Source: Ectocarpus siliculosus
Taxonomy: Eukaryota; Sar; Phaeophyceae; Ectocarpales; Ectocarpaceae
Length of the DNA: 64,000 bases
Direction: 5' to 3'
Assembly (NCBI GenBank): GCA_000310025.1
Contig: FN648905.1
Span: 614,317-678,316, forward strand
Under the pieces are notes generated by a model. The model searched no databases. It worked only from the letters and a program-made list of their open reading frames with translations, and was not told where the DNA came from. Below, piece by piece: positions 27,301 through 39,300 of the stretch. Within the stretch, counting starts at the first letter, position 1, and every line of letters starts with the position of its first letter. A program made the translations under genes and the position numbers.

Positions 27301-30300
27301 CGCTGTACCTGGTTGGGTCACCACGTCACCTCGCGGCAGCGATTCCGCCGCATTTGGGTGTTGCTGAACTTCGGTGCTGCAAAAATGCGTGAAAACGACC
27401 CAAGCCCTTTTTGGCCGACAACCCAAATTGGTTAATCCAATTTATGTATTCAATTTAGGTGACAAAAATTAACGTTAATGCACGGCCTGAGCCCCACACG
27501 TAGCGGGTAATGTACCGGCGGGTCCGCTGCGTGCCATGTAGAAGAAAGTGCGAGAAAAACGCTGTCCCAGCGGAGAAAACGAATGCGACCGCCAATAACG
27601 TTGAAATGCTACACATGCATCTAAGGCTCCAATTGTTTTTTTCGTCTACATGGACAAGACAGGAAAACAAGCGTATCGCTGCAACGCCGGCGCCATGGGA
27701 TACCTCCTGCGAACCGACGAAGCGAACGTCATTGCGACACCACCTTGCGTGCACCTATGACATGCGTTTGTTGCTGTCGAACTACAGGACGACGAATATG
27801 TGTGTACTGCTGTGTCTATTTGAGCGACCTACAATGCGGTACATACGAAGGTGTAGAGAAGGGTGTTCTACTGCTGTAGAGTTCATGATGCTCCTCAACA
27901 GGTCTCGCTCCTCTCTGATTCGTTACACACGGGCTACTCTGTCAGCACATGCGGTCGAACGTGATAGGATAGGATGGATTGTAACTGCCGTCTCAAGTGC
28001 TGTCAGCTGTCCCATTGGCCGTTGCCATAGTCTATGCATCAATTCCGTTTTTCTTTGTCGGAAATGGCGGAATAATGTTTTTCAAACTTTCCACGGGATT
28101 CGAAAACACCCGCGTCAACTAACTATGGGCCGACGCAGGGGAGACGGCCACGAATGCCATCCACGCCGACAGAGAACTTGTGCCGCCGTTGACAACGACC
28201 CATTATCTCTTTGACTCGCATACAGCTTCATGTAGTTCCCTCCTGACAACGTGTTCAACCCCTGCCTTCCGTCCGCCTTGCACACGAGATATGTTGATCG
28301 GACGTCGACCTTTCCACAACACTCTTTTCCCTTTCCCCCCCCCCCCAGAAGTACCGATCTACGTACCGGACGTGGGGCCCTCACATCGTCAAACCCAACT
28401 TTGTTTCATCTTCTTTCGTAACGATATCGTCGTCACGTCTGCTTCCTCTGCGTATCGAACTCCCGCATCCATCCCACGCATTCTGGCCGCCCGCCGCCCG
28501 CCCCATTGAGGGGGGGGGGTGTACTCATAGTCGTGCATGCCGTAGTCGTTTGACCATTGACCTCGCATCCCTACAAAGCCGGGACGGAGCACACCGGGTT
28601 CTCACCGGACCAGGCTCTCACATCACCAAGCGCGAAGCGCCGTGAGGTATTTGGCGAGTCGCATGAAGGGTGAGCTGCATCCTGCTAAGGGTGTTCGGCA
28701 TCTTGTGCTTACTTCCTTGCGTACGGATGACAGCTACGTATGACTTAATTTATTTTCTGGTGCTTTCACTTCCAGAGACAGTTGTAAGCACTGTGTAACT
28801 GCCTCGAGGAAGCTTGACCATTTTAACACAACGTAGTGTGATCATCCCCCGTTGCGCGGAGTGAGGTTTCTCGACCCCGCACAACATGATCTGCTCGACC
28901 ACCATTATGGTTACCGCCAAAAAAAAAAACGAGGTAAAAAAAAAACACGGTAACCTGGTTGCCGAGTTCACGAAGTGAATTGGCTTGTTTTACAACGTCG
29001 TTGCCAAGCGACGAAAACCCAAATCCCGATGGCAAACACCGAGTGGGGGGCTTGTTTTACAACGTCGTTGCCAAGCGACGAAAACCCAAACCCCGATGGC
29101 AAACACCGGGGGGGGCGGCTTGTTTTACAACGTCGTTGCCAAGCGACGAAAACCCAATCCCGATGGCAAACCCCCGGGGGGGGGGGGGGGGCAATCTGTT
29201 TTTCCTTCAGTAATACAGAATGCGCCCGCACTGGAAAAACCTCTAGTTACGGCCAAGGCTGGGGTTCTTTGTTCCGAGTCATGCTACGAATACTTCCTGT
29301 CGGTGTAGGGGTTCTTAACCGAGCTCACAATTGGTGCTCAATCAAGTTCTTAATTTTAATTTTTGTTTGTCTTCAAACCCTTAACTCCTTGGTTCTTAAG
29401 GGGTGAAGAAAAGGGGTTTTGACGCTGGCTCTTTCCCCATACTTTAATCCTATACAAAGAACGAAAAACACCTTCGGGCTAGGGCTAGCTTTAGATTTCT
29501 CCAGTCATCAGAAGAAGACACCATGAAGAGGCGTCGTGCGTGCTGGCACGTTCAGGTTGTGCTACAGGAGCTGAAATATCGAAGGTCGCAGCAGCCTCTG
29601 AAACCAGTCCGAAATTTACGCCGGAACCAAGCGGCATCCAACATTTGTCACAGCCGTGCTCGCCACCACTGACCCCAATCTCCTGAACTGCGGGCTTACA
29701 GCAGTAGCTGTGACAAATATTGGATGCCGCTTGGTTCCGGCGCAGATTTCGGGCTGGTTTCAGAGGCTGCTGCGACCTTCGATATTTCAGCTCCAGTAGC
29801 AAACCTCAACGTGCCAGCACGTACGGCGCCTCTTCATAGTGTCCTCTACTGATGACAATACAAAACTTGTTTGAGCGCCTTCCGTTTGGGCTCTATTGAC
29901 TTGAATTTAAAATGCTTATTTCTACCTTGATTTCAAAGCAGGCGTGTGGAGGTGCAGTAGATGTGTGAAATGTATGTTTTGAGCAGCCTCGACTGCCGCC
30001 CTGCGCGAGAATCGTCGGTTGCTGTTGTTCGCAATGCCGTCCGACTGGTCTGTTGTACCTGTTGTGAAGTTTCTGGTGCTCTTGCGTTTGTAATTAGTCA
30101 CCATCCAAATTCTTCTTGTTCACCCCCGTAAGTGCGGGCGCGTTCTATATGTGAAATGTGTACGTAGGTTGGTTTTCAAATTGTAAGGGCAGACTTTCTT
30201 TCCGAAACGGTGTTCGCGCAAGTTGGCGCCACCATGCAACGAGAGGTCATGTTTCCCTGGCCACCCTCGGCCAGACGGGCGACAAGTTGGCTAGATGCTG

Positions 30301-33300
30301 CTGCAGAAGGTTTCATCGGGGTATTACAGACAGATATGATCATCGTCTGCCCTTTACCAGAAAATAGAGTACCGTAATAGTCGGAGAGATGGCACCGGTC
30401 GGGGAGATGGCACCGGGGTGCGCAAAGAAATACAAGAACGGCATGATTTTATTCGATTCACGCACCGGGGTCGGTGAGATCGCACGCGGTGCGATTTCAC
30501 CACCCCCCAAATCCAAGATTGAACTCCTTTCAGTTGCCGGAATGAGGTACATTTGCGTACCTTTTGCAAGTGGGGACGGCGTCAGCGGAGCGCCACTCCT
30601 GTCCTGTATGTACGTATGCATGGTCGCGGTTCACGTGGGATGGCAGTTGTCAACCGCACACTCAGCCAAACAACAACGTACAAGCCGCACCCTACCCCAC
30701 CTTACACAACACGAAACTATTCGGTATCCGTAGAGGAAGACCGAAACGAAAGAGGAAGACAGCCTGATACCGTACGTACCGGTCCCTCAGAAGGACGTAT
30801 CATTCGTTGTCCTTGTCACGCCATAGCCGAACTCACCTCCAAACACAAGACCCGAGGAAAAAATATGTAAAAAAACGATCGCACCCGGTGCCATCTCTCC
30901 GACTATTACAGTACCCTCGATTTGGTTTTTTCCCCGATGAAACACACATGTTGAAGAACTACGCGCAACTGCCACGATAAACCCCAACAACATCATGGCA
31001 TCGAGCATAGTACACGTCGGCCGTACTTGAAGCCCTACCGCAAGCCAATTAGGGGTAGCGCAGCTTTCGTAGCACGCACGTTTCCACACCACCCTTGCCA
31101 CAGTAGTAAGCCACACCAACGGATTTTTTTCCCGTGTCAAGCACGCGCGTTCAATCACGCGCAACCGCCAGATAGGCCGACACGTCGCAAATGATTTGAC
31201 AGCATCGGGCATAGACACCCAGTACACTTAGGCCGTGCTTGCAGGCCTACTGCAAGCCAATTAGTGGTGGCACGGGTGTGGTAGCACGCACGTATGTACA
31301 ACACGCTTGATGCAGCAGTAGCCCGCACAAATGAACTTCCCTGTGACACACACACCACGTTCCATCATGCGCAACTGCCATGATAAACACGGACACCCGT
31401 CGCAAATGATTGACAGCATTGAGCATCGACGCTCAGTGCACGTCATCCGTACCTGCAGACCTGCCCCAACCAATAGTAGTCATCTTTCGTACCACGGAAG
31501 TATCTATACCACTTGATACAGCAGTACGCGCAGCAGCGGTTATTCCTTTACGCGTACGGTGACTACCTCTCCCCATGAGACGAGACATAGAACCCTAGTG
31601 CTATAGTGCGTCCAATTATCCATCACGACAAACAAGCACCCCTGTATGGTTCGACAGTTGGGCACGGGTACACTACAGGACAACCTGGTCTTCCTAAAAA
31701 AACAATGACGAACCAAGTTCCTCGTTAAGGAATAGTACATCGCGCGCAACGATTTTCCTGTACCCACGATTCCCATCATACGTCAACCCCTGTCCTTACC
31801 CTCTTACGGGTATTGCCTTTCTCCTCGACCTCCCTCGCCTTATGACCCCATCGTCCACTGGGGGTGGGGGGGGCGATGCTTCACGCTACATCACATAGGA
31901 GGAACCAGCCTCAATGAGGATGCTACCGCGAATAACCCGGGGATCTCCGATACATGTCCCCGCCTCAGTGAAGACGCAGCAGCTGGAAACCCGGGGATCT
32001 CTGATACGTGCCCCCCCCTCCCCCGCCCGCGGACTCAGACTTCGATTAAGTGGGCCTATATTTCTTGAACTTGTTTTCGTGCATACCCTTGGAGCAGAAA
32101 CCAATGCTGTTCAGGATTGGAATACGCTCTCACACACACAACTGCGCTCTCCCCATGTATGTGGGAGGTGCTGTTATCTTTTTGATCCTCCTCGAATGTA
32201 TTTCCAAGCTTTCTGCTGTCTGTCTCTCTGTCGCTACGCAGCAGCTAGCTGTTGAAGAGTAGCAGTAGTTGCTCCTTCTCCCCCTCCCCTCCTTCTCACT
32301 CTCGCAGCGGGAGGGGGAAAGGGAGGGAGCTTCTGACGAGGCTGCAGACTATCATGAACATCATCTGCCCGTTGGATTACTTTTGGGGGGAAGATATCGA
32401 TTTGGGTGGGTTCTTTTGTAGCATTGTGACATTCGCTTGCTCCTGGTATGGGCTAGTCTTTTGCGCATCAGAAAGAAAGAGGTGATTGTGATCATGTGTG
32501 AGTGTCGTTCCTATGAACAGCTGAGAGTAACCTCCAACACCATACCTGGAACAAGCTTCGTTTGCGCGATTAGAAACAAATCGCCTCAAGTGTTTTGCTA
32601 CCGTGTGCAAATTTCCGGGGTTCGACCTATGCATTCACACCTAAAATTCCTAGGCCGTCCGTGGTCTCATCCTGACCACATGATCATGCTAACGATTCCA
32701 CAAATACATGCTCTCCCCCCGATGTGACCGATATTTTGGCTGTGGCAGTTTTGGCGACATTTACCTAGGTGTTGGTCAAAATGGCGAACAGGTGGCGGTC
32801 AAGTTTGAGAAGCATAGCACAAGATGCCCGCAACTGCGACACGAGTACAAGGTCTACCGCGAGCTACAGAACTGCACTGGGTTTGGGAGGGTGAGAAATA
32901 TCCGTCACGCCTCCACGCCCTTCGTCAGATCACGCTAGCACGCTTTAGAAAGTTGGGTATCAACTAGTGAGAGGCCGAATGGCCCGTGGCACTTCCGCGT
33001 TTTATACCAGAAAGAGGTAGCTTTTTTTTTCCGGGTTGCACTAATCAATCGCATACAATCGAATCCTGGGAAGCCCTTTCGACTCCACGAGAAACAGGGA
33101 TACAATTCAATTTGCTCAAGAGTTTTGCTGATTTTTTTCTGCTGATTCGTTGCCATTCCTTTCGTGGGCATCTGTGATGTCTAATTCACCAAACAAACTG
33201 ATCGTCCTTTCCGTTTGTTTGCATGACCCCCTGTGTTCAACACCCCAAGAGTCCACCCAAGAGAAATGATCATGTCAACCTCGAAGTATTTAGCAGCCGG

Positions 33301-36300
33301 ATATTGCCGTGGCAAGCAACAGCGAGTTTCGTGCTCGCTTCGATTTACATGAGCAGGTGTACTACTACGGAACATACAACAGCTATAACGCGATGGTGAT
33401 GGACCTGCTCGGCCCTTCTTTGGAAGACCTCTTCACCAAATGCGGTCGTAGGTTTTCGCTCAGAACCGTGCTACAGGTTGCCGACCAGCTACTGGACAGG
33501 ATGGATACGATGCACTCTAGGTACGGTTTACAGTACATCACCTCTTTTGTGCTGGAAGCGAAACGTAGATCTGCCGATTCTGTGGCCGAGATCGGGGCGC
33601 TTGTCTCTTTCATTCTGGGTGGGAACGAAGAAAAGGACATGGATACTTGTCCCATCCATCTGCTACCTGTACATCGAAAGATTCGTCGAGCGCCCGTGTT
33701 CCCCCATGTATTGCTGTAGGAGACGCCGTTCCGTAGTTGAACAGCTGTGACAATAAAATGAGTAATTTCTCCTTGTCTGCCAGGCATCTTATTCACCGAG
33801 ATGTGAAACCGGCGAACTTCGTGCTCGGGCCTGGTCGCGGATGCCAGACTATATTTTGCATCGATTTCGGGCTGAGCACGCGATACCGACACCCACGCAC
33901 TCTGCAACATATCCCTTACAGAGACGGAAGGTCTCTCACCGGCACCCCAAGGTAATATTTACTTCGTAGACTACATGGAGATTCGCGATGAAGCTAGGGA
34001 ATTGGTGTATTTTTGTTGCTGGGGGGAAGTTGGCACTCTTGAGTTGTCATGAACACAAAGCGCAAAGCAAGGAGGGCAGCCCTTCGTCCACAACAGGAGG
34101 CGATTGCGATTCCAGAGGGCAGTGTTTTTTAAATGGACGTAAGCCAGGTCTGATACAGCCACAGCACGGTGATAAGGTTGGTGGCTTGCTCATTTGACGA
34201 GCAACCGCGTCCTCGGTACACGGACAGTCTGAATGACACCCGCGTGCAATTTGTTTCTCTTCTGTGTGCTTCAAGTCATTCGCTCCAGCATCCAGCTATG
34301 TGCATTTGAAAGCGTGTATCTCCTCTCGAATATTCCGATTTGAGGTTCATCTTCCAGTGACTCGCTGCAGTGATTTGTTTCTCACCTTACCACATCGATC
34401 TCATTGACAAAGATATGCGTCCATCAACAACCACCTGGGTCTGGAGCAGAGCCGACGGGACGATCTAGAGAGTATCGGGTGAGTACATATGCTTTCGAGA
34501 AGGAGCGTTAGAGAACGCTCAAGGCGTGAAAACCTAGCGGTTGACATCTGGCGCTTGCGCATAAGACATTTTGGGTCGGTCGCATAGTAGTGAGGAGAGT
34601 TATTGTGCACAACCGAGGATGTTCTTCGCCCTTTCCTTATATTGTGTGAGATATGTTGGCTTTTCCCTCGCATGATTGTTGAACCTGTTTGTCGCCTTTG
34701 TGTAGACGTACGTGCCCATGGGAACGTCCGGATAACCTGGAGAGTCCGTTGGGATCAATTGATCCGGCCTGAAAACGGCTTTATCTGTTTCCCTGGCACG
34801 CACAACAAAGTGGCCACGTCCGTCCTCATCGCGATTGAGTGTTTGCAAAACAAAAAAACATTGTTCACTCGCGGCTCTTGATGGTGATAGACGACCTCCA
34901 CATTGACCAAAATCGTGAGTTCCACTCTGACCTTGCTTCATTGCTGCTTCCTTGCGCTTCCGCACAAGCTCAATCCAATGTGCCGACGTTTCCCCCATCG
35001 CGTATGGTTTTCCCGTTCCCGATACATTTTCGGCAGGTTCGTCCTGGTTTATTTCCTGAAGGGTTCCTTACCTTGGCAGGGACTGAAGGCCCGCAACGCC
35101 AAACGAAAATACAAAATTATAATGGAGCGGAAGCAAGCCATTAGCATACAGCAACTTTGCCAGGTATAGCCCTATAGGCGGATTTCCTGCTTGCTGAGGT
35201 CTCACGAGATTGCAGGAAATGCAATCCTGATGCTCTCGTCAGCCTAGAGCCCTTTTTTTGCGGTTTCTCCACCCGCAGACCTTGCCTCGAAGCGAGACTT
35301 GCACCTGCCGATAGCCCCGTGCTGCGAGGGCCCTCCCGGCGTGCCGCGCGCTCTCGGGGCGGACTGCGTGCAGCCCTAGTGAGGGCAGAAAGTCGCGTCT
35401 CCGACATCTGCCATGGATCCACCTGTCACACCCCGATTTCTTGACAGTGCAGGCCATTCATACATTTGGCAAGCGGTTGGCGTGGATGGTGCGTGTGCGC
35501 TGGCTACACACCACACACCACCCACGACAACCAAGCCACCACGTCTCCGCATGACACGAGACAAAGTACTCTACAGCTGTAGTGCGTCTCCCTTTTGATC
35601 CCGGCGAAAGGCGGGGGGGTTAGCGGCCGGTGTCGTGCGCACAGCTGTCTGCAAAAGTATACCCGCCCGAGAAAAAATTAAAAACATGAGTTACGTTGTT
35701 GTTCCTCCGTTTCATGGAAGGAAGGTCACCTTGTGTTTTATTTATCTTTTTTTTGCGAAAGCAGCAGTTAATTGCAGAGCGGCTACAGGGACACGCTCCA
35801 CATCCCAACACACACCACAGCACACGAACTTATACATCCCAAAACCCTCTGGCAGAGCATATACTGTAGCAATACTACTAGCATATACTGTAGCAATACT
35901 ACTGCTGCTGCTGCTGGGTTTTTGCCATATTTTCATAAATCTTCGCCAAAGTCGCCTGATCTCTGCTTGTGCTTACATGCAACGTGCTACAATAAATGAT
36001 ATTTGCGTTGCTTTCCTCACCTCCCGTACTCAACCCCGATTCTGATTCTGACCACCGACGGCTGTGCATACGAAGACCACACACACCCTAGAAGCGAACT
36101 TCGTTCAGCTACAACGTCTCGCTGAGGCGGTGGGTAGCACATGGGGGAGGAGGGGGAAGAGAGAGAGAAAAAAAGCTGCTTGGTATATCTTTCTTAGTCT
36201 TATTACTCGACATCCCCCCCCCCCCCCCCGTAACCCCTCGTTTCTTACATAGAGATTATTCATTATTTATTTATTTTTATTGGGTCGCTCCTCTGTTTTA

Positions 36301-39300
36301 TTATGGAGACGTTTCTTCTATAGTGTGGCCCAGATTGAGCTGTTATATTACTGCACCACCCTATTTTCCTCTTTTTTCGTGGAAAGTGAGCCTTTGCTTC
36401 TTATAAACAAATTTCTTACTCAGAGTAATTAACTACTCTCTTCCTCCGGCCGTCGCATAACATTTAAATGTATTCATTGATTAGTTGGTGGGTGTCTGCT
36501 CTTCGAAAAATAAAATGAGAACAAACAACTTTTTCCCTCTTCGCAACATTTTTTCTTTGTATCTCTCATTTCAAAACTCCACCCGCACACGCTTGTCATT
36601 GCCTATACAACCTACGAGCGTAGCGGCGACCGCGAAGCGGTACGCCGCGAAGAGCCCTTGTATTTAGTTCCCGCTGTATTTCTATCGCACGTTGTTAACC
36701 AGAAGTTATCAACCGTTATGCGTCGGGAATGCGCTCCCGGGTAAATTCTGTCCGTTTGCGACAACTGATTTCTTACAAAGAACCATGTTCGGACGGAAAT
36801 CCTTGTCGTGGAAGCAATCCCCCGAAGTACAATACTCGCACGACAAACGATAGCATGCGGGATCTCTCAAGATTTTGATACTGCCACGGTGCCCGCTGGT
36901 CCTTGTCAAATTACATGCTGGACGTCCTCCTAACATGCGCATCACGTTGGCCACGCCGTTTCTACGTACGTCTAGCATGCTTTATCAAGCGGGTCGTATC
37001 GGGAAACGATATACATTAACCTGCTGCTTTCATTTTTTACTCGTCGAATCCCGCTCCCCAGGGTCTTCCACAGCAGTTCGCAGAGTATTTGGCTTATTGC
37101 CGATCCCTGAAGTTCGAAGCCAAGCCAAACGTGCCTTATCTCCAGGTGAGCGCTGTATTGAAAAGCTTCCGGTACGAAATAAATTATCGTTCGCACTTGT
37201 CGGCTTCGTTGTATGTTTTGCGTTGTGGCTGATCTCTGCTCCACACGGGCTTGTGTCTGATAAACAAGCCCTCTCGGGGGGGTCGCCTGTCGCATAGCCG
37301 CGGTACCGTATGCTTTGCGTGGTCGGCATCGTTTGGCCGGAATCCTCTCGACAGTACGTCGATCGGTGCTGTGGCGGTGGTGCGCAATGTTTTGGTTCGA
37401 TCGCATCGACAAGCATCAACTACTGCTCAAACTTTTGCTGTGTTTTCTGCCCGAATGATAGTGAGGATGAAAAGGTATGGTACTTCATGTCAGCGGAATT
37501 CCATGCAAACACCTCCCAACCAACCAATCCTGATTTAGGTCATTCTCGGTACCGAACGGACCGAAGAGCCCGTACTCCATCCAACCTTGAAACCAGCGCC
37601 CGGAACGGAAGGTTGCTCGTTGCGTTTCCAACGGCACTCCGGTTGGGACCGTTTGGAAAGAGAGTCGGCGCGGTTAATGATCATCCCCAGCGGGCGGTGC
37701 ATGTTTGATCGCGGCAAGTGTGGCGAAAGGTTCAGGCGTTCACCATGTACCTGCTTGTTATCTGTGGTAGACTAAAATCCAAGTCCTTGAGAGGAATCAC
37801 GGCACGTTCATTTCTTCAAAGGAGTCAACGCAGCGATTTACCATGTGCCTTGGTGTGTCGACGTCCGCAGGGTTTACTGCGCGAGCTGTACAAGGTACAA
37901 GGACACTCGTCGTCAGGCACCCCAGAGTGGGATTGGAGTAAGTTCGAGGGCGGGTCCGGGCGTGGAGGGGTTGAAAATGTCAGCGGGGAAGCAATCGCCA
38001 CCAGCGACAAGCCTTGTGAAACACAAGTACCTGGAGTGTGGCAAGCAGTTCCTGCCGAGGTTAAGGCTACCACGAAGGCAAATGTGAGATGCATACGTGT
38101 CCCCGGCATATGGCGAGACATTGAACGAGCATGTGCGCTGCTGAGCAAGTGCCTTTAGGTCTAGCTCTTTTATTTGTTTCTGCAATAAAAAGGGGGGGGA
38201 GAGAGAGTGCGGGAGAGAGAGTCAGAAGTGCAGCAAAAAAGAGACGGTGTACTTCTGTAGACGCAACAGCTATTTTCACCCATAGGCCATGAAGGCAGCC
38301 CGCGACAGGATGTTGGGCACAGGTAAAGAAGGGTTGACGCATGGTCACGGTGCGGCCGGTAGGGCAGGTTAGGTTTGTAGGCCTTTAAAAGATCAGTCAA
38401 GCAGCCTAAACTACTCTTTTTTCAGTGTATTCAAATGATCAGTGAAAATGATCAGTGACAGCGCTTGTAGACCCAAGCTGGTGTCCCCTCCCCAATTTGA
38501 GCCCTGCCGGCTCACTACAGCTCACAAGCACGCAAGCACACCAGCAACACCTACCTTTGCATCAGTGGCTCTCTAGGTTCGGGCGAGGGTATGTGTGGGG
38601 CTGTAGAGTATGTGTTACTATTGTATGTTGGACTCGTCGGCCTGGTTGGGCTTGAAATGCCCTTTTTGCTGCCCTCTGCTCTTTTCTCTGTGGCTTCCTA
38701 GATTCGGGCGAGGGCATGTATGTGGAGCTACTGATGTGGGTCTCTGTGAAAGGATATGGGGAGAGAGTCATGGCGGCATTCGCAAAAAGCGCATTGTGCA
38801 TTTTTCGAATTTTGGCCGTTCCAGGGACCTTGATTTTTCCCGCCGGCACTAACGTCTTTTCGTTGGTCACCGGTTAGCGCGGTAGATGCTATTAATAACG
38901 ACACACCTATCTATGGACTTGCCACCACCTGGCGTGGGGGGATACAGGGCGGCAACTCCATGGCATGCCACCGCACCAGCATTTGTAAATGATCAATCCA
39001 TTTTATGTCAGGACGCCTGTAGACCAAAAAGGGTTAAGACTGTTCTTTGTCGGAACTTGTCATTGACAGCTGATACCTGTCGTCAGGAGCAAGAACGGAG
39101 ATAACCATGTTGGCAACCCAGGCGTTGGCCGTGAGCACGACCGACCCGGGGCGCAACCGGTAGCGAAACGGTCGATTACTGAGGATGATAAAAAACGCAA
39201 TTCGGACAGCACGAGTGACAGGTACTACATAACCCGACTTAAGTTGCCAGACTTCGCTTCATATCTGAACCACTTCACCACACCGTCATCGATCTCTGTG

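Larger units (their letters stand above)
12487..32748 (+). other. CK1 intron 1, about 20.3 kb
   Basis: The donor GGGAG/gtgagg and acceptor ggctgtggcag/TTTTGG split the Ser codon of the glycine loop (phase 2). The other CK1 introns here are 0.12-1.9 kb, so this one is at least tenfold larger. It carries most of the mobile elements listed below. No other exon of CK1 or of an unrelated conserved gene was recognised inside it. Confidence 0.75.

Noticed and set aside
27510-28214. 234-codon open frame (+)
   Set aside because: No domain, biased Arg/Cys content and no splice or homolog support; this length is compatible with chance in a 64-kb window.
37871-38158. Exon 8 of CK1 read straight through to the stop at 38156
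   Set aside because: A strong donor (TGGA/gtaagt) follows EWDW, and splicing gives an in-phase tail across five more exons. Kept only as an alternative end.
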